Source: Chania fonticola_B
Lineage (GTDB): Bacteria > Pseudomonadota > Gammaproteobacteria > Enterobacterales > Enterobacteriaceae
Direction: 5' to 3' (one strand)
DNA length: 64,000 bases
Assembly: GCF_048537545.1 (NCBI RefSeq)
Contig: NZ_CP183218.1
The position numbers were made by a program, and so were the translations under genes. Shown in pieces: positions 57,725 to 64,000 of the stretch. A model generated the notes under the pieces. It saw only the letters and a list, made by a program, of their open reading frames with translations. It was not told the DNA's origin and did no database searches. The first letter of the stretch is position 1. Each line of letters opens with the position of its first letter.

Positions 57725-58612
57725 ATGAATTTTTCCAGTGACAATATCGAACTGTTTTTGGCTGTGTTGGATCGCGGATCATTCTCGGCGGCAGCCAGGG
57801 CATTGCGGCGCGTGCCTTCGGCGGTCAGCATGGGGATCGCCAATATGGAGGCGGAGCTAGGTTTTCAACTATTCGACCGCTCGCACCGCGAACCGGTGCC
57901 CACCGCGCTGGCATTGGCACTGGCTCCCCACGCACGCTTGATCGCCGAACAGCTCAAGCAGCTGCAGATCCACGCCATTGAGCTTTCTCAGGGGCTGGAA
58001 AGCAGGCTGTCGATCGGTGTGGCATCGGATATCAACAGCAGCGGTCTACTGGCGGCGGTTAAAGCGTTGGCGGAGCGCTACCCGTTGTTGGATATCGAGG
58101 TGCTGACTGCCCCACAAGATGATGTTTTGCATATGCTGCATCAACAGCGGGTCAGCCTGTGCCTGGCATTCGGCGGACTGGACGTGAACAGCCAGGAACA
58201 TTTTCACTATGTGGGTAGCGAGTCGTTGGTGGCAACCATTGCGGCGCAGCATTCAGCCCTGAGCGCTGGCGGTGCCGAGTTGTTTCTGGAGGAACTGGTC
58301 AACGTGCGGCAGATCATGGTGGCCAGCCGGGATTTGCCTATGGCCGATAAACGCCCACAGGTAGCGGAATCCTTCTGGCGTACTGACAGTTTGCCGATGG
58401 CGCTAAGCATGGTGGAAGCTGGACTGGGGTGGGGCAACTTTCCGCTGTCGTTAACTGCACCATTGCTGGAGCAGGGCCGGTTGATCCGCCTGAAATTTAA
58501 AAATACCAAAAACGAACTGCGTCTGCCGGTGCACCTGATTTGGTTGAAGCACCAGCCGCAACAGAAGGCGGCCAGGGAGTTGCTGGCGTTGATGATGCAG
58601 GGCAATGCTTGA
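57725..58612 (+). CDS. LysR-family regulator divergent from the PACE exporter
   Basis: LysR-type transcription factor of 295 residues with a winged helix at 1-60 (NIELFLAVLDRGSFSAAARALRRVPSAVSMGIANMEAELGFQLFDRS) and an effector-binding domain starting near residue 90. The ATG at 57725 follows AGGTGAGGTG. Its position back-to-back with the PACE exporter gene suggests AceR-like control of that exporter, with the operator in the 119-bp shared gap; no clear T-N11-A palindrome was picked with confidence. Confidence 0.9.
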   Translation: MNFSSDNIELFLAVLDRGSFSAAARALRRVPSAVSMGIANMEAELGFQLFDRSHREPVPTALALALAPHARLIAEQLKQLQIHAIELSQGLESRLSIGVASDINSSGLLAAVKALAERYPLLDIEVLTAPQDDVLHMLHQQRVSLCLAFGGLDVNSQEHFHYVGSESLVATIAAQHSALSAGGAELFLEELVNVRQIMVASRDLPMADKRPQVAESFWRTDSLPMALSMVEAGLGWGNFPLSLTAPLLEQGRLIRLKFKNTKNELRLPVHLIWLKHQPQQKAARELLALMMQGNA

Positions 58613-58719
58613 CCGGGGGGGAACGTGGCGCAGTTTTCTCCCGTATCCATACGTTTCTATTGCTTTTATTTTATCCAGCGCGTTAATTTGAGTAACGGAA
58701 TCAGGCAAGGGAAAAGAGC

Positions 58720-59346
58720 ATGATCAACGAAACGCTATTATCGGTACTCAGCATTACCGGGGCTATTACGCTTGGCGCCATGAGCCCAGGGCAAAGCTTT
58801 ATTCTGGTAGCGCGAACGGCGGTGGCTTCGTCACGGCGCGATGGGATGGCGGTGGCATTGGGGATGGGGATCGGCTGTTTTATCTTCGCACTAATCGCCT
58901 TGTTGGGGCTGCAGTCGCTGCTACTGGCGCTGCCTTGGCTGTATACCACGCTGAAAATGCTGGGGGGGGCCTATCTGATCTATCTGGCGTTCAAAATGCT
59001 GCGCGGAGCTAATCAGCCGTTGATGATCGAAACGGTTGGCGGCCAGCAGCTAGGCTTTCGCCGGGCGTTCACCACCGGGCTGCTAACCCAACTGGGCAAC
59101 CCGAACACCGCTATCGTCTTCGGCAGCGTGTTTGCGGCGTTGCTTAGCCATAAGATCCCCATGGTGCTGTATATCGTGTTGCCGCTGATTGCTCTGGCCG
59201 TCGATCTGCTGTGGTATGCCTTTGTGGCGTTTGTGCTGTCGTCACCGCGCCCGCGCCGCGTCTACCTGCGTTTCAAAGCCTGGTTCGATCGCCTGGGCGG
59301 CAGCGTGCTGGCCTTACTGGGCCTGAAGCTGATGCTCAACAAATAG
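58720..59346 (+). CDS. LysE/RhtB family exporter
   Basis: Amino-acid exporter-like inner-membrane protein, 208 residues with about six helices. The family N-terminus is present: GAITLGAMSPGQSFILVARTAVASSRRDGMAVALGMGIGC, followed by LGGAYLIYLAFKMLRG and TTGLLTQLGNPNTAIVFGSVF. Closest in pattern to RhtC/LeuE-type members. GCAAGGGAAAAGAGC precedes the ATG. It ends 2 bp before the convergent DedA gene stop, and its substrate is unknown. Confidence 0.9.
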   Translation: MINETLLSVLSITGAITLGAMSPGQSFILVARTAVASSRRDGMAVALGMGIGCFIFALIALLGLQSLLLALPWLYTTLKMLGGAYLIYLAFKMLRGANQPLMIETVGGQQLGFRRAFTTGLLTQLGNPNTAIVFGSVFAALLSHKIPMVLYIVLPLIALAVDLLWYAFVAFVLSSPRPRRVYLRFKAWFDRLGGSVLALLGLKLMLNK

Positions 59347-59348
59347 TC

Positions 59349-59912
59349 TTATTGTGCGTGACGCCGCCGCCACCAGTAGCGAAGCAGCAGAATAGCGGCG
59401 ATCACCACCACGCAGAACAGCAGGCTATACAGCTTTTTGTCACTACCGCTGACAAAACTGCTGATGGCCTGGCCACCAAAATAGCCGAGCAGTACAAATA
59501 GCGTGGCCCACAGGATAGCCCCCAGAATATTCAGCGGGATAAAGCGCGAGGGGGGCAGCTTGCTGGCACCGATCAGCACCGGGCCGATAAGCCGGAATCC
59601 GTACATAAAACGTACGCCAATCACAAATAAAATCGGGTGGCTGGCAATCAGCTTTTGGGCGCGTTTAATGCGTGCTTGTTGACTCTCGATACGGGCAAGC
59701 ACCCGTCCACCAAAATTGCGCCCGGCAAAATAGAGCACCTGATCGCCCAAGGCGCCGCCAATGGCGACCACCGCAATCACCAGCGGCAGGCGCAGCAATC
59801 CGTTGTGTGCGGCAATTCCTCCCAGCAGGGTGATGGTTTCCCCTTCGAGCAGGCAGCCAATCAGCAGTGCCCAGTAGCCATATTGGGTAATGTAGTGGGC
59901 TAAATCCGTCAT
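59349..59912 (-). CDS. DedA family membrane protein, YohD-like
   Basis: Inner-membrane protein of 187 residues in the DedA/Tvp38 family, closest to E. coli YohD (192). Conserved segments include QYGYWALLIGCLLEGETITLLGGIAAHNGLL, GGALGDQVLYFAGRNFGGRVL, FVIGVRFMYGFRLIGPVLIGASKLP and FIPLNILGAILWA. DedA proteins are linked to lipid-carrier flipping and membrane homeostasis. The ATG at 59912 follows AAGGAACAACA; the longer frame to 60056 lacks family similarity and would cover the promoter shared with the divergent histidine kinase gene. Confidence 0.92.
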   Translation of the reverse strand: MTDLAHYITQYGYWALLIGCLLEGETITLLGGIAAHNGLLRLPLVIAVVAIGGALGDQVLYFAGRNFGGRVLARIESQQARIKRAQKLIASHPILFVIGVRFMYGFRLIGPVLIGASKLPPSRFIPLNILGAILWATLFVLLGYFGGQAISSFVSGSDKKLYSLLFCVVVIAAILLLRYWWRRRHAQ

Positions 59913-60065
59913 TGTTGTTCCTTCATTGCGATGAAATAGGATTATAACACCCTGTCCCCGCAGCGGGGGGAATTGAAACGGCCCGATGTTAATAATAGAT
60001 TCTTGCATTCGCATAGTGTTTAATCCGTTATTAATAAACTCGTCTGCCAATGACATGGAGATATT

Positions 60066-61385
60066 ATGCTCAAGGTTGCTCTCTGGTTGGTTCTATCTCT
60101 GTTTTCAGGGAGCGGGGTGATAATTTATGCTTTGCAACAGCAATATGAAGAGCAATCAGTCACCTATCGTATTTTATATCGTGAGGTGACGGTTAAATTA
60201 TCCCAACTTGAGACGGTGCTTTCCTTACTGTCGGTGTCCAGCGATCCTGCCATCGTCCAGCAAAAATTCCCGCAGATTGTGGCATGGAAACGCATGCCAC
60301 AGGCACAGCCAATCCCGACCTTGACGCCAACGGGAGAGGGAACTTACTGGCTGGCCCACCAACATTTTGCGCTGTTGATCGATCCTGCGCTGCTATTTGC
60401 GGACATTCCCCAGCGTCATGATTTCCGGCAGATCGGCCTGAGTTGGCACAACAAACCTTTATTTGAGCAGGGGGATCATGCTCAACCAGCGTATTGGCAA
60501 TGGGACAAGGGGATCAGCAGTGCCTCTCAGCCTTTTGCATTATCCGCCCGAAACGACCCTGATTGGGCGCGTTTGCCTTGGTTGCTGTTATTGCTGCTGC
60601 CGGTTTTCTGGGCTGCTGTCGTCTATTTTATCGACCAATACCGTATTCAAAAACGCCAACGCAATATTGCCGTTTTGCGTGAACACTTCTCGCAATTGAC
60701 GCGGCTTAACGCCATGGGGGAAATCACGGCCAGTATGGTTCACGAACTCAACCAACCGTTGACTGCGGTGTTAAGTTATAACCAGGCCGCCCTGCGTCTG
60801 TTAGACCAACAGCAGCAGGATAAAGCCGCGCCGCTGCTTGATGCGGCAGTGATACAAATCAAACGCATCAGCACCTTGTTGCTGCAATTTCGGCAAAAGT
60901 TGGCGCATGAGCAGGTAGTATTGCAAGAGGTCGATCTGCATAAGGTCTGGTTGCGCGTCACTATGCTGCTGGAAGATGAGATCAACAAGGGCAAGGTCAG
61001 GATCGTTAACCGAATGCCCGATGCGTTACCCCCTCTGCGAGCCGATCCTCTCTGGGTTGAACAAATCTTCCATAACATAGTGACCAACGCCATTCAGGCA
61101 CAACAGCCCAATCAGCCGGAGCCAGGTTGGGTGGCAATCGATGCTGAATACTCGAAGCAAGGGATCCAACTGATGATTACCGATGGTGGGCCAGGGCTTT
61201 CTGAACCCGCATTACAACAGGTCTTTATTCCCTTCTTCACGACTCGCCAAGAGGGATTGGGGCTGGGCATGGCGCTGACGGAAACTCTGGTTCAGCGCCT
61301 GAACGGCACTATTACGGTGGAAAATATGGCCGGCCAGGGAGCGCGTTTTACCCTGTGGTTTCCGTTTAACACTCAGGAGGAGTGA
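60066..61385 (+). CDS. sensor histidine kinase (FixL/TtrS-like kinase core)
   Basis: Membrane sensor kinase of 439 residues. TM1 at about 4-24, a periplasmic sensor region of roughly 145 residues with no family I recognise, TM2 at about 170-189 (LPWLLLLLLPVFWAAVVYFI), then no obvious HAMP domain. The dimerisation helix carries the phospho-accepting His226 in MGEITASMVHELNQPLTAVLSYNQ. N box HNIVTNAIQAQ, G1 DGGPGLS and G2 GLGLGMAL complete the ATPase. Its TGA overlaps the response-regulator ATG. Ligand unknown; divergent from the DedA gene. Confidence 0.92.
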   Translation: MLKVALWLVLSLFSGSGVIIYALQQQYEEQSVTYRILYREVTVKLSQLETVLSLLSVSSDPAIVQQKFPQIVAWKRMPQAQPIPTLTPTGEGTYWLAHQHFALLIDPALLFADIPQRHDFRQIGLSWHNKPLFEQGDHAQPAYWQWDKGISSASQPFALSARNDPDWARLPWLLLLLLPVFWAAVVYFIDQYRIQKRQRNIAVLREHFSQLTRLNAMGEITASMVHELNQPLTAVLSYNQAALRLLDQQQQDKAAPLLDAAVIQIKRISTLLLQFRQKLAHEQVVLQEVDLHKVWLRVTMLLEDEINKGKVRIVNRMPDALPPLRADPLWVEQIFHNIVTNAIQAQQPNQPEPGWVAIDAEYSKQGIQLMITDGGPGLSEPALQQVFIPFFTTRQEGLGLGMALTETLVQRLNGTITVENMAGQGARFTLWFPFNTQEE

Positions 61386-62008
61386 TGGAACAATTTATTT
61401 ATCTGATTGATGACGATCGGGCCATCCGTAGTTCGCTAACTTCACTATTGGCAACCATGGGCTGGCAAACGCTGGCTTATGAAAATAGTCTGGATTTTCA
61501 ACAGCGGATGGGGGAGCCGCAGGCGCTGTGCGGCTGTTTGCTGCTGGATATTCGCATGCCGGGCAAAAGCGGCATCACGCTACTGGAAGAGTGGCAACAA
61601 CAGGGGTTGGATATCCCCGTTATCATCATGACCGGCCACGGGAATATTGATTTATGCCGGCGGGCCTTCAAAAACGGGGCTTTTGAATTCCTGACCAAGC
61701 CCATTGATGCCGATCTGCTGATCGAAACTGTCGCTGGGGCATTGGAGCATCAGCGAACGTTGCAACAACAGCGGCAAGCAACCGCCGAGTTACAAGAGAG
61801 GCTCAAGACGCTCTCAGCGCGGGAACTGGAAGTCACCGGGCTGATTATGCAAGGGAAATCCAGCAAGGAAATTGCTCTGGAGCTAGAGCTTTCGCCGCGC
61901 ACGGTAGAGGCCCATCGCGCCAATTTATTTGCCAAACTGGCGATTAACTCGTCGGTGAAGTTAATGAAAGTCTATGGTGAGCTGTTTTCTCCACCAAGAG
62001 TTAAGTAA
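61385..62008 (+). CDS. FixJ/TtrR-type response regulator
   Basis: Response regulator of 207 residues partnered with the preceding kinase. Receiver domain: acidic pair DDD (9-11), phospho-acceptor Asp55 in LLLDIRMPG, Thr in IIMTGHG and Lys in LTKPID. Linker about 120-140. C-terminal LuxR-type helix-turn-helix LSARELEVTGLIMQGKSSKEIALELELSPRTVEAHRANLFAKL. The ATG is in a TGATG overlap after GGAGGAG. A perfect inverted repeat lies just past its stop, ahead of an outer-membrane protein gene that may be its target. Confidence 0.93.
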   Translation: MEQFIYLIDDDRAIRSSLTSLLATMGWQTLAYENSLDFQQRMGEPQALCGCLLLDIRMPGKSGITLLEEWQQQGLDIPVIIMTGHGNIDLCRRAFKNGAFEFLTKPIDADLLIETVAGALEHQRTLQQQRQATAELQERLKTLSARELEVTGLIMQGKSSKEIALELELSPRTVEAHRANLFAKLAINSSVKLMKVYGELFSPPRVK

Positions 62009-62009
62009 A

Positions 62010-62031
62010 AATACCTAGGGCAGTAGGTATT
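62010..62031. promoter_or_regulatory. palindrome upstream of the outer-membrane protein gene
   Basis: AATACCTA-GGGCAG-TAGGTATT has perfect 8-bp arms with a 6-bp centre, 2 bp after the response-regulator stop and 86 bp before the barrel gene. It has no U-tract, so it looks more like an operator than a terminator. It recalls the ATAAAC-N4-GTTTAT sites of FixJ-type regulators (TodT, StyR) in geometry but not in sequence. Confidence 0.55.
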
Positions 62032-62117
62032 CAACCGAATTGCGACACCGCTGCGCGCTGGTTATTTTAGCTGAACCTTCATTGTTCATCATAAATAACC
62101 TTTCAAGCGAGGATCGC

Positions 62118-62801
62118 ATGAATATTAAACCTCTGGTACTGCTGGTTTCCCTCTCCGTTGTTTCCGGTAATGTTTTAGCCGATGATTATTTAGAGGGATA
62201 CTATGGGGCGATAAAACTATTGCACGCCAGGCAATCCGCAGAAGATATGAATACCAGCAGCCGCCCAGGCGTGGGTGATTTTGTCAGCGGTGACGAAAAA
62301 CATAATTTCTATAACGGGGCTATTGCTGCAGGCTATCAATTTGGCAATGGCTGGCGCAGTGAGGCAGAGTATGTGTTCAAAAAGAAAAGCGAATACACCA
62401 GCGGCTCAACCACCTTTGCCAGCAGCTACAATCACCACAAAGTGGACGCTCAGCGCCTGATGCTCAATGCCTATCGTGACTACGCGCTAGGGTATGACTT
62501 CTCGGTTTATGGCACGGTTGGCCTGGGTATCGCCAAAGTAAAATCCGACGGCTGGCAGGGCAATACCTCGCGCCAATACGCGGCAAGCACGCAAAATAAT
62601 CTGGCTTACTCCATTGGCGCAGGGATCAGCTATGCGGCCATGGAGCGGCTCAATCTTGATTTGGGCTACCGCTACGTGGATATGGGCAAGATTGAAAGTG
62701 GTTACAATAACTTTACCAATGCCCGTGGGTTAAAAGATGAGCAAATGAAAGCACGCCTGGTTTCCAGTGAGTTTGCTTTAGGCGTGCGTTACCTCTTCTA
62801 G
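62118..62801 (+). CDS. outer-membrane beta-barrel protein (OmpX/opacity-like)
   Basis: 227-residue outer-membrane protein. The signal peptide (MNIKPLVLLVSLSVVSGNVLA) is cleaved before DDYLEGYYG. Alternating barrel strands follow (YNGAIAAGYQFGNGWRSEAEYVF, DFSVYGTVGLGIAKV, LAYSIGAGISYAAMERLNLDLGYRYVD) and the last residue is Phe (VRYLF), the BAM recognition end. About eight strands are expected, with a long loop holding the SGSTTFASSYNHH stretch. GCGAGGATCGC precedes the ATG at 62118. It follows a two-component pair by 109 bp with a palindrome between. Confidence 0.88.
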   Translation: MNIKPLVLLVSLSVVSGNVLADDYLEGYYGAIKLLHARQSAEDMNTSSRPGVGDFVSGDEKHNFYNGAIAAGYQFGNGWRSEAEYVFKKKSEYTSGSTTFASSYNHHKVDAQRLMLNAYRDYALGYDFSVYGTVGLGIAKVKSDGWQGNTSRQYAASTQNNLAYSIGAGISYAAMERLNLDLGYRYVDMGKIESGYNNFTNARGLKDEQMKARLVSSEFALGVRYLF

Positions 62802-63028
62802 TCTTATCATTGATATCGGGCCGTGAGTTGCGCCATCGCGGCCTGTACCGCCGAACAATCTGTTCGGCGGTTCCTCCCCCCTGATAGCTCGGAAAAACCA
62901 TAACTCATGCTGCTGCCATGATGGTCACCTCGGTTTTTTGCTGCGAGATAAGTGATAATAGCCGCCATGCGATGCAGATTAATCATTCTGCCATGCCCTG
63001 GCGGCGTGGCGTAGTAGAGGAGTAACCG

Positions 63029-64000
63029 ATGTATCAGGATTTTGACAGTGAGTTGAAGTGGGCCATGCGCCATATGCCGCGTACCCGCGCTGCAGTGGCG
63101 GCGTTACCGGACCTGCACGGCGTGCGTCTGGCGTGTAACATGCACCTGGATCTGAAAATGGCCCCGCTGGTAGCCGGGCTGTTGGATAAGGGTGCTGCCA
63201 TTTATCTCACCACCTGTAACCCGACGACGGTACAGGATGACGTAGTGACCTGGCTGGAACGTCACGGTGCCCAAGCGCACGCCTGGCGTGATATGAGCGA
63301 TGCCGACTGGTCTGAATCTTTCGACCGCGCGCTGGCCTGGGGGCCGACTCATCTGTGTGAAATGGGAGCCGATCTGACCACTCGACTGCATCAATCTGCC
63401 AATGGCCCACAGATCAAGGCTGGGCTGGAAGCGACCGGTTCAGGCATCAGCCGCTTGGGGGGCATTGCACCGCGTTACCCGATCTTTAACTGGGATGACC
63501 TGCCGGTAAAAGAAGGGCTGCATAATCGCCACATGGTTGGGCTGACCGCCTGGCATACCTTCTTCCAGACCACCCATCTGACGTTGCATGAAAAATGTGT
63601 GGTGGTGATTGGTTATGGACTGGTGGGCCAGGGCGTAGCCGCTTCTGCCAAGGCTTATGGCGGGCAAGTTATCGTGGCGGAAATCGATCCGGCCCGGGCT
63701 TTGCAAGCGCGCTACGATGGTTGGGCGGTAGTCGATTTAGCCACTGCCGTAGAGCAGGCCGACGTGATTGCCACGGCCACCGGAGCCAAAAACGTGCTGT
63801 CTGCACGGCATCTGGAACGGGCCAAGGATGGGGTGTTTATCCTCAACGTTGGGCATGTGGCGGAAGAGATCGACGTCGGTTTCCTGCAAGGCCTTCCGCA
63901 CAGCGAGCCAATGCCATTTGTGAACGCTTACCAACTGGCAGACAAAACGCTGTATCTGCTGGCCAACGGGTCGATGTTCAACCTGACGGCAGGCTACGGC
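63029..64000 (+). CDS. divergent S-adenosylhomocysteine hydrolase-like protein (cut by window end)
   Basis: 324 codons are visible and the frame is open at the window edge. The N-terminus MYQDFDSELKWAMRHMPRTRA, NMHLDLKMAPLVAGLLDKGA, a GSGISRLGG segment and the NAD fold VVVIGYGLVGQGVAASAKAYGGQVIVAEIDP follow the AhcY order. Catalytic regions depart from AhcY: CNxxSTQDHAA reads CNPTTVQDDVV, and the KSKFDNLYG stretch reads KEGLHNRHM, so the lysine and aspartate used in catalysis are not evident. GAGGAG precedes the ATG at 63029. Enterobacteria normally use Pfs and LuxS instead, so an altered reaction is possible. Confidence 0.82.
   Translation, partial: MYQDFDSELKWAMRHMPRTRAAVAALPDLHGVRLACNMHLDLKMAPLVAGLLDKGAAIYLTTCNPTTVQDDVVTWLERHGAQAHAWRDMSDADWSESFDRALAWGPTHLCEMGADLTTRLHQSANGPQIKAGLEATGSGISRLGGIAPRYPIFNWDDLPVKEGLHNRHMVGLTAWHTFFQTTHLTLHEKCVVVIGYGLVGQGVAASAKAYGGQVIVAEIDPARALQARYDGWAVVDLATAVEQADVIATATGAKNVLSARHLERAKDGVFILNVGHVAEEIDVGFLQGLPHSEPMPFVNAYQLADKTLYLLANGSMFNLTAGYG

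Noticed and set aside
1..64000. Prophage, insertion sequence or integron
   Set aside because: No transposase, integrase, recombinase or phage structural gene was recognised on either strand; accessory genes appear singly.

Overview
The window is chromosomal DNA of an enterobacterium, moderately GC-rich except for a few AT-rich intergenic islands. Gene order follows the Escherichia coli K-12 region around 16-18 min: lys/val tRNA cluster, nadA-pnuC-zitB-aroG, gpmA, gal, mod, ybhA-pgl-ybhB, bioA/bioBFCD, uvrB, ybhK, moaABCDE, ybhL, ybhRSFG-cecR and rhlE. Protein divergence from E. coli, the galTKM arrangement without galE, and the added genes suggest Yersiniaceae, most likely a Serratia relative. 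That placement is inference from recalled E. coli sequences; no database search was run.

Layout. 1-1100: five identical tRNA-Lys genes, one tRNA-Val and a tRNA-like remnant. 1122-5176: NAD biosynthesis (nadA, pnuC), zinc efflux (zitB) and DAHP synthase (aroG). 5521-7744: a YjgN-like membrane protein with an M48 metalloprotease. 7797-12595: gpmA under a Fur box, a PsiF-family protein, and galTKM with three GalR/GalS-type operators but no galE. 12860-19975: a CPBP protease, an isochorismatase-fold protein, modF, modE, the small AcrB-binding protein acrZ, and modABC. 20193-27745: ybhA, pgl, ybhB and the divergent biotin genes around a BirA operator. 27771-29543: an orphan urtE-like ATPase preceded by a candidate sigma54/NtrC promoter. 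29544-36029: uvrB (LexA and DnaA sites), a VF530 protein, ybhK, then moaABCDE behind a ModE site and a molybdenum-cofactor riboswitch. 36155-38490: ybhL and an AT-rich island with two unrecognised or poorly known membrane proteins and a complete candidate type I toxin-antitoxin locus. 38491-45895: the ybhRSF-ybhG exporter with its regulator CecR, then rhlE. 46018-49395: a membrane protein, a D-2-hydroxyacid dehydrogenase, dusC and an arylamine N-acetyltransferase. 49396-50370: about 1 kb with no convincing gene but with a promoter and a terminator. 50371-64000: accessory genes (SDR, RND efflux pair, ansP, PACE exporter with LysR regulator, LysE exporter, DedA protein, a FixJ-type two-component pair beside an outer-membrane barrel, and a divergent S-adenosylhomocysteine-hydrolase-like gene cut by the window end).

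The most interesting locus is at 38000-38480. On the minus strand a short mRNA, with a perfect TATAAT, a leader of about 190 nt and a strong intrinsic terminator, encodes a 27-residue hydrophobic peptide resembling TisB/ZorO. Divergently, on the plus strand, a promoter sharing the same -35 region drives a small RNA of about 85 nt ending in an intrinsic terminator. The first 36-37 nt of that RNA are complementary, nearly perfectly, to the toxin mRNA leader. This is the architecture of the tisB/istR-1 and zorO/orzO type I toxin-antitoxin systems, at a different chromosomal site.

Metabolic links are clear. ModE, ModABC, MoaA-E and the riboswitch form one molybdate/molybdenum-cofactor circuit. 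BioA and BioBFCD share one BirA operator. YbhG-YbhFSR and CecR form a regulated export unit.
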